Source: JAJYSO01 sp964495935 (GTDB lineage Bacteria; Bacteroidota; Bacteroidia; Flavobacteriales; Flavobacteriaceae). Taken from it: 64,000 bases of DNA. The position numbers and the translations under genes were made by a program. A model generated the notes under the pieces. That model worked only from the letters and a program-made list of their open reading frames with translations, did no database searches and was not told the origin of the DNA. Of this stretch, positions 8,952 to 18,979 are shown one piece after another (positions within the stretch are counted from its first letter, which is position 1; the number at the start of each line of letters is the position of its first letter). The stretch spans positions 1 through 64,000 of the forward strand of contig CAZBXQ010000008.1 of assembly GCA_964495935.1 (NCBI GenBank). The letters are read 5' to 3'.

Positions 8952-10415
8952 ATGAAAGTCCCCGTTATCCGTAAAGAAGTACATTTCCTCCCTGATGCCA
9001 GTAGAGTTGTAGCACGGTATTTTATGAACGAGGGTGCCTCAGCCCACGATATGCTTTCGCGAATTTCTGGCCTCAGTGAGGAGAAGGTGCGTATGATTTT
9101 AAAGCAAACCCTCAGAGACTTTGCTCATCGACACCGTAACATTACCAAGCTTTTTAAAAAACATTATAAGAGAGCTCGGGAAATCCTTGAGGAAATGCAA
9201 ATAGATTTTCAGGATTTTTCTTCAGAGCGCAAGCTACTTATGGGAGCTTATCTCACGATGGAATACTCCATAGAATCCACGGCATTTTTTAATCCTTCCA
9301 TTATTCCCGATACGGATCAGCGCTTTTTGGAGGAAGGCGAAATGCGGGTAATCCTTTCTTTTAGAGCTACTGGAGAAGGTCATATCTCCTCTATTGTATT
9401 TAGAAGAGCTGTTCTTGATAAAAACAATGATTTAAATATGATGAGTATTGGCAAGAGCATGGATATTGCTGAAGTTTTACCTAAAAAATCATATCATAAA
9501 AAAGCTTTTATCAGTAAGATGAACGAAATGAAAATTCCTGAAAGGTATTTTCGTTTTATCATGAAGGAATTTCCCGATCATTTTGAATATGCTGATTTGA
9601 AGGAGATGTTGGCAAGGGCACTGAATGAACCCACAATAGAAACGGATCAAAAGCTTGCCCTTGAGGAAATTTCCTGGCTGGTGGATTCGTATTATGACAT
9701 CCAATTTAATCCGGACTCTGATATCAGTGAACGGGTTATTTACCCGATTTCAAATACTGAAAAAGGAGGGATAGAGGACGCTCGTTTTGTTCAATTTACT
9801 GATGATGATGGAAGTCAAAAGTATTATGCAACCTATACGGCTTATGATGGACACACTATTTTACCTAAACTTCTATTAACAGAAGATTTTTGCAAATTTC
9901 GAATCATTCCATTGATTGGGAAAGGGGCAATGGGGAAAAACCTGGCTTTGTTTCCCCGAAAAATTAGAGGGCAATACGTCATGCTTTCACGTATTGACGG
10001 CGTGAACAACTTCATTATGTTCTCCGATCGGAATACGGTTTGGGAACATCCTACTTTGCTCCAGACTCCTCAATATCCCTGGGAGTTTGTCAAAATTGGA
10101 AATTGTGGTTCTCCTCTTTGGACAAAAGAAGGCTGGCTTATGATTACCCATGGTGTGGGGCCTATGAGGCGGTATTGTATTGGGGCCGCTTTATTGGATT
10201 TGGAGGATCCAACTCGAGAAATCGGGAGACTAAAAGAGCCTTTGTTGATTCCTCTTGAAAAGGAAAGGGAAGGCTATGTTCCTAATGTAGTATATTCCTG
10301 TGGTTCGATTATTCATAATGAACACTTGATTCTGCCCTTTGCCGTTTCAGACTATTCCACTACCTACGCAGTTATAGAATTGGAAGCTTTATTAGTAGCT
10401 ATAAAAAATAACTAA
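8952..10415 (+). CDS. Glycoside hydrolase family 130-like protein (mannoside phosphorylase type)
   Basis: A 487-residue protein of the GH130 group, whose members are mostly beta-mannoside phosphorylases. Residues 1-200 hold a helical extension seen in the long subfamily. The five-bladed propeller part includes GGIEDARFVQF, TYTAYDGHTILPKL, FPRKIRGQYVMLSR, and KEGWLMITHGVGPMRRYCIG. No signal peptide is seen, which fits cytoplasmic phosphorolysis. It converges with the GT4-glycosidase fusion gene 39 bases away; both probably act on the same kind of mannose-containing glycan. The exact substrate cannot be read from the sequence. Confidence 0.85.
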   Translation: MKVPVIRKEVHFLPDASRVVARYFMNEGASAHDMLSRISGLSEEKVRMILKQTLRDFAHRHRNITKLFKKHYKRAREILEEMQIDFQDFSSERKLLMGAYLTMEYSIESTAFFNPSIIPDTDQRFLEEGEMRVILSFRATGEGHISSIVFRRAVLDKNNDLNMMSIGKSMDIAEVLPKKSYHKKAFISKMNEMKIPERYFRFIMKEFPDHFEYADLKEMLARALNEPTIETDQKLALEEISWLVDSYYDIQFNPDSDISERVIYPISNTEKGGIEDARFVQFTDDDGSQKYYATYTAYDGHTILPKLLLTEDFCKFRIIPLIGKGAMGKNLALFPRKIRGQYVMLSRIDGVNNFIMFSDRNTVWEHPTLLQTPQYPWEFVKIGNCGSPLWTKEGWLMITHGVGPMRRYCIGAALLDLEDPTREIGRLKEPLLIPLEKEREGYVPNVVYSCGSIIHNEHLILPFAVSDYSTTYAVIELEALLVAIKNN

Positions 10416-10454
10416 TTTTCCCTTTTCCAAATTTTGGACGAACACTTCTCCTTT

Positions 10455-12770
10455 TTATAAGATGATTTTCTTTTTAAAATCCCTGGAACTCCTTTTTATA
10501 GGCTTAATTCTATGATTTTGATGGAAGTATGAAGGCTGTATCTTTTTTATCTGCGGAAAAAATTTGCGATATACCTGCAGTACAGTTAGAGAAGCAATCA
10601 AATAGGCCAATGAGCTTTCCGCTCCCTGATTGTGGTTAACTCCTTCTTTTTCAATCCCGTCATAACAGCCCCCGGTATCTTGGTCGTATAAGCTCATTTG
10701 AATGTCGTTTTTACCCAAAAACCATAAAAAAGAGGTAAATAGCTTTTTATGAAAGACTTGATTTCGAGTTAATTTATAAGCCTGATTGAACATGAGAACC
10801 ATAGATAATGCATCCAGAGGTTGCTGATCAAATCTGGCAGAGCGTTGTCCTTTTATATACCAACCTTTATTTCCTATAAGAGATAAATGACCTTCTTTTA
10901 AGGTAAGATCAGAGAGAAAATCCATGGTAGAAAAGGCTATCTGATTGATTGCTTTATCATTCAGAATTTCTCCAGCATGCAACATCGCTAAGGGTAAAAT
11001 AGCATTATCGTAGGCTAAAAAAGATTCGTACCATTCCCAATTTTCTCTTTGATTTTGTTTGTAATTAGCGACTAAGCGATAGGCCATTCGACGCAGCTCC
11101 TGCTTGAGGTGATGATCAGTAATATGTAGTTTTAAATAGTATGCAATTCCGATCATGGTATAAGCCATCGCTCGGGGAGATTCTATTTTGTGCATATGGG
11201 AAACAGCTTTTTTGAAAATAATTTTTCCTACCTGGTAATACGTGTCCTTTGGGGCATGTGCTAAAAGATAACCCAAGGCCCAGATCGCTCTTCCAAACGC
11301 ATCTTCAGATCCTATCTTATCGACAAATGTTCGATCAAAGTGTAAAAAATTACGAAAGCTACCATCTTCATTCTGCATGTAGCGGATATAGCTTAAATAA
11401 ATGGTCATTAGAGTGAGCGCATCCGAATCCTTTTTTTCATTATAGTAAAGGCAGGCCATGAGTAATCCCCGGGCGTTATCATCTAAGCAATACCCTTTTT
11501 CGAAATCTGGAATTCCATATGTCGCATGCTGCATTATACCTGTTTTATCGGTCATTTTTTTAATATGATCTAAAGAGAATGGCGGCAGCAATTGGGAATC
11601 GATCATTCTTTTTTGGGGAGATGTAGAAACCTTTAAATGTGCGAGGATCTCCACCAATAAATTGATGTAATGTGCGCCTATTTTTGGCCAAGTAATTTGC
11701 TGTCCGTAACGGTAGGCATTTTCTTGTATTTTATGAAGTTTTGTAGGTTTCTCGAGTAATTCTTCTAATGTATTGGTTAGCTCATCACAGTCATTAAAGT
11801 CAAATAGACAACCCCTGTTTTTTCGTAGTAATTCGGTAGCATGCCAGTACGGGGTGGAAACAACTGCACAACCCGATCCCATGGCATAGGCCAAGGTGCC
11901 ACTGGTAATCTGGGCAACTCCGGGGTAGGGAGTAAGGTAAATATCACAACTGGTTAAATATTTAAAGAGCTTTTTTTCAGGTACAAATTCGTTGATCATT
12001 GTAACGTGCTTACTGACGTTTAAAGTCTTTGCTAATTTTTGAAGATATTCCCGATATTCCTCCCCGGATTCCCGTAAAATGTTTGGGTGTGTTTTTCCTA
12101 AGATGACATACACTACATCGGGATGCTTTTCTATAATTTGAGGCAAAACTTTGATTACGGTTTCTATCCCCTTATTTCGTCCTACAAAACCAAAAGTTAA
12201 TAGCACTTTTTTAGAAGATAGACCAAGTTCTTCTCGGGATGCTGTTTTACTGTAATGGAGATCGGGAACCCCGTGTTCGATTATTTGTATTTTGTGATCG
12301 GGAATACGATATACCTTTCTTAAAAATTGAAAAGCTTTTTCGCTCATGATGACGATCTTTTCAGAGCACCTATCAATTTCTTTTATAATTGTTTTTTCGT
12401 TGTAGGATGGTTTTTTTAGAACGGTGTGCAATGTAGAGATAATTGGAATTTTCAGGTGATGCAACAGGGATAAAATATAGATCCCATCAGTCCCTCCGTA
12501 AATTCCGAATTCATGTTGGAGGATACAGGCATCGACACCACTTTTGTTGATGAAGTCTGCTGCTTTAAGATAATCGGTTTGATTTTCCTCTTGGATAATA
12601 AACTTTACTTCATCTGGATAAGTGTATTTCATTCTGCGGCTATTTATGGCCACTACTATGACTTCATCGATTTTTCTTGCTCTTGTATGCATGGCATTGA
12701 CAAGGTTTTCGGTAAAAGTTCCTATCCCGCATTGACGAGGGGGATATGTACTGATGTATGCTACTTTCAT
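10455..12770 (-). CDS. GT4 glycosyltransferase fused to a six-hairpin glycosidase-like domain
   Basis: A 771-residue fusion. Residues 1-390 are a GT-B glycosyltransferase of family 4: RQCGIGTFTENLV at the start, IEHGVPD, LLTFGFVGRNKGIETVIKVL (donor-site loop) and VSTPYWHATELLRKNRGCLF (E-x7-E region). Residues about 400-740 are helical, with DDNARGLLMACLYY, NEDGSFRNFLHFD and SEDAFGRAIWALGYLL, like the alpha/alpha barrel glycosidases. No signal peptide is present. The neighbouring GH130 gene suggests a role with a mannose-type glycan. Whether the C-terminal part is catalytic is unknown. Confidence 0.83.
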   Translation of the reverse strand: MKVAYISTYPPRQCGIGTFTENLVNAMHTRARKIDEVIVVAINSRRMKYTYPDEVKFIIQEENQTDYLKAADFINKSGVDACILQHEFGIYGGTDGIYILSLLHHLKIPIISTLHTVLKKPSYNEKTIIKEIDRCSEKIVIMSEKAFQFLRKVYRIPDHKIQIIEHGVPDLHYSKTASREELGLSSKKVLLTFGFVGRNKGIETVIKVLPQIIEKHPDVVYVILGKTHPNILRESGEEYREYLQKLAKTLNVSKHVTMINEFVPEKKLFKYLTSCDIYLTPYPGVAQITSGTLAYAMGSGCAVVSTPYWHATELLRKNRGCLFDFNDCDELTNTLEELLEKPTKLHKIQENAYRYGQQITWPKIGAHYINLLVEILAHLKVSTSPQKRMIDSQLLPPFSLDHIKKMTDKTGIMQHATYGIPDFEKGYCLDDNARGLLMACLYYNEKKDSDALTLMTIYLSYIRYMQNEDGSFRNFLHFDRTFVDKIGSEDAFGRAIWALGYLLAHAPKDTYYQVGKIIFKKAVSHMHKIESPRAMAYTMIGIAYYLKLHITDHHLKQELRRMAYRLVANYKQNQRENWEWYESFLAYDNAILPLAMLHAGEILNDKAINQIAFSTMDFLSDLTLKEGHLSLIGNKGWYIKGQRSARFDQQPLDALSMVLMFNQAYKLTRNQVFHKKLFTSFLWFLGKNDIQMSLYDQDTGGCYDGIEKEGVNHNQGAESSLAYLIASLTVLQVYRKFFPQIKKIQPSYFHQNHRIKPIKRSSRDFKKKIIL

Positions 12771-13217
12771 AGGTATTGGTTTTAATGATTGTTTTTAATT
12801 TAAAATCCTCTATGGATAAGCCTTAACGGAATTCTTACACTTTTTACTTGGACCGAGAAAAAGCAAGGATTTTAAGTGAAGTTAAAAGTATTGAATACAG
12901 GAAGAACGGCCTTGTAAATTGGGTGAAGATGTGGACTGAATAAAAATGAATGTTTTCCTTATTGATGAGCAGGGGTTTATGGAATTCAAAAAGAGAAAAA
13001 GTTCTGTATTTATAGAGCTCTTTAACATATCATCCGGACGTTATTCGTTTTCCAAAGAAAGAAATATTAGTTTATAGCCATTTCTAAGCGGGGGCCTCTG
13101 GAGACTAATGAGTGCTAAAAAAATATTTTTTGAGATAAGGTTTTAAGGTTTACGGTTCACGATCTGCATATTGCTTGGTTAAATTTGATAAAAAGAAACC
13201 TTTATATACTTAAACCT
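12771..13217. other. Intergenic stretch between divergent genes
   Basis: About 450 bases of AT-rich DNA between the minus-strand GT4 fusion gene and the plus-strand SDR gene. It must contain promoters for both. I found no gene, repeat or clear terminator in it. Confidence 0.4.
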
Positions 13218-14216
13218 ATGCATAAAGAAGCAGAAAATTATAGAAGCAGAGCAGAAGAGACCGCTAAAAAACAACAAAAAATTCAGCGGTATATCAGGAA
13301 GCTTGACAAGACCCATCAAGAGGATAAGGAAGAGGATTCGGCGCAAACCGGATCGGCTAAACAACCTATGCCGCCCCAGCCTGAACAGGAATTGGAGAAA
13401 CCAGGAGTTGAGGAGGATTTAGCACTCCAACCCCGCTATATGGCTCCCGGGTACAGAGGCTCTCAAAAATTGAAGGGAAAGGTAGCTTTAATTACTGGAG
13501 GAGATTCGGGTATAGGTCGAGCCGTAGCCATTCTATTTGCACGGGAAGGAGCTGATGTTGCCATCGTATATTTAAACGAACATAGAGATGCTGAAAAAAC
13601 AAAAGAAAAGGTAGAGAAGGAGGGCCAGCGTGCAGTATTGTGTTCGGGAGATATTACGGACTATGGATTTTGCCAATTTGCAGTTCAACAAGCGAGGGAT
13701 GAATTTGGAAAGATCAATATCCTTGTGAATAACGCAGCATTTCAAGAGCATGCCAAAGACTTGGATGCTCTTACCGAAGAACATTTTGACATGACGCTCA
13801 AGACTAACCTATACGGTTACTTTCATATGACAAAAGCTGTACTTCCACATCTTCATGAAGGAGATTGCATTATTAATACAAGCTCTGTTAATGGATGGTT
13901 TGGTAATAAAATGCTCATGGATTATTCCATGACAAAAGGAGGGATTAATGCTTTTACGCAGTCATTGGCAAAGAATGTAGTTCACAAGGGGATTCGAGTT
14001 AATGCAGTAGCTCCGGGACCGGTATGGACTCCACTCAACCCTGCAGACCGACCGGAAAAAGAGATAAAGGAATTTGGAAGTGGTTCTCCAATGAAACGCC
14101 CTGCCCAGCCAGAAGAACTTTCTCCAACCTATGTACATCTTGCGGCTCCTTCATGTTCCAGTTATATAACAGGTCAAATAATTGGTGTATTGGGAGGAGT
14201 AACCAGTAAATCGTAA
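13218..14216 (+). CDS. Short-chain dehydrogenase/reductase with charged N-terminal extension
   Basis: A 332-residue SDR enzyme. Residues 1-85 are a charged Glu/Gln/Pro-rich extension. The Rossmann domain has VALITGGDSGIGRAVA, the NNAA motif in ILVNNAAFQ, catalytic Ser in INTSSVNG, and the Tyr-Lys pair in DYSMTKGG. PGPVWTPLNP follows. This pattern (SQKLKGKVALITGGDSGIGRA) is typical of general-stress SDR proteins such as YghA/YdaD. The frame is open from a TTG at 13185, but the ATG at 13218 is the better start. The substrate is unknown. Confidence 0.85.
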   Translation: MHKEAENYRSRAEETAKKQQKIQRYIRKLDKTHQEDKEEDSAQTGSAKQPMPPQPEQELEKPGVEEDLALQPRYMAPGYRGSQKLKGKVALITGGDSGIGRAVAILFAREGADVAIVYLNEHRDAEKTKEKVEKEGQRAVLCSGDITDYGFCQFAVQQARDEFGKINILVNNAAFQEHAKDLDALTEEHFDMTLKTNLYGYFHMTKAVLPHLHEGDCIINTSSVNGWFGNKMLMDYSMTKGGINAFTQSLAKNVVHKGIRVNAVAPGPVWTPLNPADRPEKEIKEFGSGSPMKRPAQPEELSPTYVHLAAPSCSSYITGQIIGVLGGVTSKS

Positions 14217-14528
14217 AAAAGCGGATTGAAAGGGAGATGCTTTGCCCCGAAGCCGTAACCCCATACAGATTGTTATAGATATCCTTTGTGACTTATAAAA
14301 ATGGCTCATTTTGAAATATAATTTGAATAAACTTTTTTGCCTTTATTTTTCTCGAAGACCTTATTCCTTTTGGATCGACATGGAAAGCAGGTTTTCATAT
14401 AAGACTTCAGACTAAAACGTTTTAGCAGATCTTACTTTGCTCTTTAGAGCCAGAGAAGCTTTTAATAGAGTTTAAGGAAGCCTGTGATTTCTTTTAATTT
14501 TGATTGATAACCAAATATATTTTGAAAG
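14217..14528. other. Intergenic stretch
   Basis: About 310 bases upstream of the glycosyltransferase gene. No gene, repeat or strong hairpin seen. Confidence 0.4.
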
Positions 14529-15656
14529 ATGCAAATGAAAAAAAATAGCGCAGCTGAATCTCTATTGAATAAAAACATGTCCAGCAAGATTGAAAAATCT
14601 ATTTATGATATAGTTGTTTTTTCTCATTTAAGATGGGGTTCAGGTTATCACAGACCTCGGCATTTATTTAGTAGAATTTCTAAAAGATATAAAACCTTAT
14701 TTGTAGAAGCACCAATATATAATGAGAATCAAGAAGAAGTAAGTTTTAAAATAGAAATTATTGCCCCGGGTTTGAGTGTTTTAAAACCGAGAGTGAATTC
14801 TATAGATGCGATTAAAAAGATTTTTCAACGACTTTCAGTGCTAAAGGCCAAATATGTATGGTTTTGTTCCCCGGCATTTTTAGAACTTCTGAATTTTATT
14901 TCTGCTGATTGCGTCATTTATGATTGTACGAATACTCCTTTTTTACATGAAGAAGCTCATTTGAAAAGGAAGGATAAAAAATTGTTGAAGATTGCGGATG
15001 TGGTGATTACCGATGGGTTTTCTCTATGTAAAGAAAAATTGAAAAACAGGGATGATGTATATTGGTATCCGAATTCGGTAGATTATAAGCATTTCGCAAA
15101 AGCCCGCAAAAAACTTGTCCCCCCAAAAGATATTCAAAAAATTAGTGGACCTATAATTGGCTATATTGGTATTATAGACGAGCGTATTGATATACAGCTT
15201 CTACAAAAAGCCGCTGAATTGATGCCGCAGCATCATTTTGTATTGATTGGACCAATAGACAGAATTGATATCTCGGATTTGAGTAATGCCGATAATATTT
15301 TTTATTTAGGAAGGAAGGACTATAATAGATTACCTTATTATATAGGAATGTTTGATTATGCGATGATACCATACGTATCAAATGAAAGAACGCGATTTAT
15401 GAATCCTATTCAAACCCTGGAATATATGGCTGCCGGAAAACCTATAATATCCACTCGTATCATTGATATCGCTGAACATTATGGTTTTTGCTTGCCCATC
15501 ATTGATACGCCAAACGATTTTAAAAAGGCCGTTAATAAACTTGAGTCTTCTTCATCTAAGGTGCGAAATTCCAAATACCATGCGGTATTAAATAGGACTT
15601 CGTGGGATTATACAGCTTCTGAAATACTGAAACTTATGGAACTTAAAGGGAAATGA
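14529..15656 (+). CDS. Glycosyltransferase (GT4, TuaH-like)
   Basis: A 375-residue GT-B glycosyltransferase. The N-terminal half has HLRWGSGYHRPRHLF and CVIYDCTNTP, the C-terminal half has GPIIGYIGIIDERIDIQLL, the sugar-nucleotide loop FYLGRKDYNRLPYYI, and FMNPIQTLEYMAAGKPI, which holds the E-x7-E-like motif. It resembles the TuaH group of cell-wall glycan transferases. Its stop codon overlaps the start of the UDP-galactopyranose mutase gene by four bases, so the two are surely co-expressed. This suggests that it works on a galactofuranose-containing glycan. The first Met or the one in MKKNSAA may be the start. Confidence 0.85.
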   Translation: MQMKKNSAAESLLNKNMSSKIEKSIYDIVVFSHLRWGSGYHRPRHLFSRISKRYKTLFVEAPIYNENQEEVSFKIEIIAPGLSVLKPRVNSIDAIKKIFQRLSVLKAKYVWFCSPAFLELLNFISADCVIYDCTNTPFLHEEAHLKRKDKKLLKIADVVITDGFSLCKEKLKNRDDVYWYPNSVDYKHFAKARKKLVPPKDIQKISGPIIGYIGIIDERIDIQLLQKAAELMPQHHFVLIGPIDRIDISDLSNADNIFYLGRKDYNRLPYYIGMFDYAMIPYVSNERTRFMNPIQTLEYMAAGKPIISTRIIDIAEHYGFCLPIIDTPNDFKKAVNKLESSSSKVRNSKYHAVLNRTSWDYTASEILKLMELKGK

Positions 15657-16792
15657 ATTGGAATATTTTAGTAGTGGGAGCTGGAGTTTCCGGAGCTACT
15701 TTGGCAGAACGTTATGCCGAAATGGGGAAGAAGGTGTTGGTTTTGGAAAAACGAAATCATATAGGCGGAAATTGTTATGATTACGAAGATGAAGAAGGAG
15801 TATTGATTTCGAAATACGGGCCTCACATTTTTCATACTAACGATAGAGAGGTGTGGGAGTATGTAAATCGTTTTTCTGAATGGTATCCTTGGGAACATAA
15901 AGAATTGGTGAAAATAAATAATCAGTTAGTCCCTATTCCTATAAATATTACTGCTGTAAACCGGATATTTAATTTGCATTTGGCCAACGAAGAGGAAATG
16001 AGGAATTGGCTAAAAATTAATCGTGTACCTATAGACAGTCCTAAAAATGGAAAAGAAGTGCTTCTTGATGTGATGGGAGAGATGCTATCTAATAAAATTT
16101 TTAAGTATTATAGCAAAAAGAAGTGGGGCAAATATCCGGAAGAATTGAATCCTGAGATGTTTCATGATATTACAGTTCGTACGAATTATGAGGATCGGTA
16201 TTATTTGGATAAATATCAAGCTCTGCCTAAAAACGGATATACAAAAATATTTGAAAATATGTTAAATCATCCAAATATAGAAGTTCATCTTGATACCAAT
16301 TATTTTGATATTATAAACTCTCTTCCATCATTTGAGAAGGTTTTTTATACGGGCCGTATAGATCAATTTTTTAATTTTAGGCACAGCCACAAGGTTGAAT
16401 TAGAATATCATTCTCTTCGGTTTGAAATTCAGAGATTAGATAAAGAATATTTTCAAAATAACTCAATTATCAGTTATCCTAATCCTGAGGTAGAATATAT
16501 TCGAATAGTAGAATATAAGCATTTTGGAAATCAGATGGCTCATGCAACCACCATTGTCAAAGAGTACCCTTCAGATAAGGGAAAGCCTTTTTACCCGGTA
16601 TTGGATAAAAGAAATCTAAAATTATACAAATTGTTCCGGACGAAAGCCCAGAAATGTACAGAGATTTATTTCATTGGAGGCCTAACGCGTTTTCAATACG
16701 TTGAGATGGATCAATCCTTCAAAGATGCCTTGAATCTTTTTTACCACTTAGAGCAGAACAACCTGTTGAGGTACCGAGCTTTTGGAAGCTGA
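15653..16792 (+). CDS. glf: UDP-galactopyranose mutase
   Basis: A flavoenzyme that interconverts UDP-galactopyranose and UDP-galactofuranose. Full length at 379 residues. The FAD-binding motif VVGAGVSGATLAERYAEMG is at the N-terminus, followed by LEKRNHIGGNCYD and the family mark YGPHIFHTND. KKWGKYPEEL and the C-terminal FIGGLTRFQYVEMDQ (flavin-contacting loop) are also present. Translationally coupled to the glycosyltransferase before it, so the pair supplies and uses galactofuranose for a surface glycan. Confidence 0.93.
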   Translation: MNWNILVVGAGVSGATLAERYAEMGKKVLVLEKRNHIGGNCYDYEDEEGVLISKYGPHIFHTNDREVWEYVNRFSEWYPWEHKELVKINNQLVPIPINITAVNRIFNLHLANEEEMRNWLKINRVPIDSPKNGKEVLLDVMGEMLSNKIFKYYSKKKWGKYPEELNPEMFHDITVRTNYEDRYYLDKYQALPKNGYTKIFENMLNHPNIEVHLDTNYFDIINSLPSFEKVFYTGRIDQFFNFRHSHKVELEYHSLRFEIQRLDKEYFQNNSIISYPNPEVEYIRIVEYKHFGNQMAHATTIVKEYPSDKGKPFYPVLDKRNLKLYKLFRTKAQKCTEIYFIGGLTRFQYVEMDQSFKDALNLFYHLEQNNLLRYRAFGS

Positions 16793-17139
16793 TCCCTATG
16801 ACAAAGAAAAACTTCAGTTATCCATCCCTTGAGTAATCGTTTCAAACGCTCCTGAAACAATTGAAAATAGTTTCTTTTAGTCGTTACATTCAGATCTGAT
16901 ACGGGCCATCAATTTTTCAACAGATTCTGTCTTGGAGACCATGGAGTCCATAAAATAAGGAATCCGGTATTAAAAACACTAAAAAGTAATTTTTTAAGAA
17001 TAAAGTGTGAGTTACCTTGGTCTTAACTTTACCGATGTTGAACTTTTCGATAAAAGCATATTAATGAGGTCATTTAGGCTTTCAAAATTGGCTGCAAAAA
17101 TGTTCTCTCTATCGCTTTTAAACAAATTATTATAATACT
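16793..17139. other. Intergenic stretch with inverted MITE end fragment
   Basis: Positions 17066-17102 read GAGGTCATTTAGGCTTTC and then an AATTGGCTGCAAAAATG block. This is the reverse complement of the right end of the MITE-like repeats at 2701 and 6320. It is therefore an end fragment of a third copy in the opposite orientation. Nothing else is recognised in this stretch. Confidence 0.55.
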
Positions 17140-18161
17140 ATGCGACGTATTATTTCCCGCTCCATTCCTTTTAAAGAAGTTTTGAGAGACTTGGCTAACA
17201 AGTTGGATACTCAGTTTAAACAAGATTGCGGCGAATATTCTATTAAGATTCCGGATAAGTATGGGCATGGGGGTATAACCGGGATAAATTTAAACGAAAA
17301 GTTATGGCTACTTCTCTATAATTGTACATTTAAAGAAGATTTAGAGATTCAATTTATCGAGAATGAGGTTCACCCATTAAAGTTTATGTTTTGTGAAAAA
17401 GGTAGTTTTTTGCATGGCTTTCGAGACTTAGGTGATATGTACAAGATTGACGAAATGGAGAATATAATCGTTGCTTCCAATCAGAATAAAGGACATATCG
17501 TTCGTTTTAAATCCGGTGTGGAGACAAAAATTAATAATCTGGAAATCGATCGACTTAGATTTTATTTCTCTATGCGCCATGAAATAAAAAAATAAAATCC
17601 AGTTTACGGTACTTATTTGAAGATGTTAAAGGAAAAAATCATTTTTATCAACCTGTGAACTACAGTATTCGATTGGCCGATATTTTTCATGAGATCAGCA
17701 ATTTTACAGGGACTCCCTTAGAGCGAAACCTCCTGTTTCGCGGTAAGGCTTATGATATTCTTTTAGCACAAATTCGGGAATATCGAGATATAGAACATCG
17801 AGAATCCAAGCAATCCTTGATGTGCAAGCGTGAACTTGTGAGGGTGCAAAAAGCAGTAAAGATCTTGAATGAGAACATTGCTAATTTTGTTTCGGTTAAA
17901 GATTTATCACGGCGGGTAGGATTGAATCCCAACAAACTTCAGAACGGATTTAAACAGGTTTATCATACAACAATCAACGGTTATGTTCAGGAGCGAAGGT
18001 TATACAGTGGCGGAATCCTTATCCGGAATAGTGATTTGACATTTACACAGATAGCAGATCGAGTGGGAATTAATAGTAAAAGCTATTTTTCTCTGATCTT
18101 TAAGGATCGTTATGGGTTGACACCATCGGAGATAAGAGCGGGAAGACGGAACAAGAAATAA
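17140..18161 (+). pseudogene. AraC-family regulator split by a -1 frame change at an A7 run
   Basis: Two frames together make one AraC-type regulator of about 340 residues. The first (17140-17595) is the sensor half, with PDKYGHGGITGINLNEKLWLL and HPLKFMFCEKGSFLHGF. The second, open from before its GTG at 17655 to 18161, holds LRYLFEDVKGKNHFYQP and the double helix-turn-helix (VSVKDLSRRVGLNPNKLQ and FTQIADRVGINSKSYFS). The break is at AAAAAAA, 17586-17592, followed at once by TAA. A slip of -1 there joins the halves without loss. It may be a disabled gene, or a functional slippery site (A AAA AAA) or transcript slippage site. Confidence 0.75.
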
Positions 18162-18740
18162 ATAAAGCAGGTTATAATGATGTTTTTTCAAGTTTGTCTT
18201 TTACAATTTCCTTTTTTCTACAAATAAAGTTATATTTTAAAATTGCTATACCCCAAACAGGTCAACATGCCTGGAGTTTTGGCAAAGGAATTGACCTTGG
18301 ACTTTAAAACCTTCAAATCGGGAGAGACAAATTTTATTTCAAAGTCGATACCGTTAAATTTACTGAGGAACAGGTTTCTCTATAAACAGAGTCTTATAGC
18401 TTTTTGATATTGTGGAAATCAAATGATAGATTTGATGATATACCGCCTTATTTTTTCAAGGGTATCGGAACGACTACCAGATCATAAGAATCGATTAGGG
18501 TATATAGAGGAATTGCCAGTTTCAGCATTTCATCAAAAAAGATTTTCTTCAAGGCTTTGGTTCTTTTTTAGCGCATGAGAATGGATTTGGTTAAGAGGAA
18601 TAAAAATATCGAAAATCGCTTCATAGGTGGCAATTGAGCACATTAATAATTTTATACCGTTAATCCCATGATTTATTTGTTTTTAACTTTGATGTTATGA
18701 CACCATATTTTGTAAATAAATAAACCTAAACTAAAAAATT
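18162..18740. other. Long gene-free stretch, degraded sequence
   Basis: About 580 bases with stops in all frames. Some segments (around 18250-18400) look like decayed coding sequence, but I could not assign them to a family. No clear repeat or hairpin was seen. Confidence 0.4.
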
Positions 18741-18922
18741 ATGAGTGATTTAAGATGGAAAGGTCATTGGAACGAAAGTAGTGGAAGAATTACAATCCTA
18801 TATCAATGTTGCCGATAATGATCTTTATTTCGAGGAAGGAAAAAACACGAAATGCACGGATGATTATAGGAGAAAACCGGCTAATCTAAGGAGAAATAAA
18901 CGACTGGTTAATCACATTGTAA
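18741..18922 (+). pseudogene. CsbD-like stress protein relic
   Basis: Starts MSDLRWKGHWNESSGRI, like the opening of CsbD-family proteins. It then changes frame: the segment VADNDLYFEEGK in another frame matches the middle of the family, and GEINDWLITL in a third frame matches the end. Intact CsbD proteins are about 60 residues, which fits the 182-base span. At least two frame changes and an early stop show that it is broken. Confidence 0.6.
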
Positions 18923-18979
18923 ATTTTAATTAATAATTGAAACACGAACTTTAAAAGGTTTGTATTTTTTAAAATCTAT

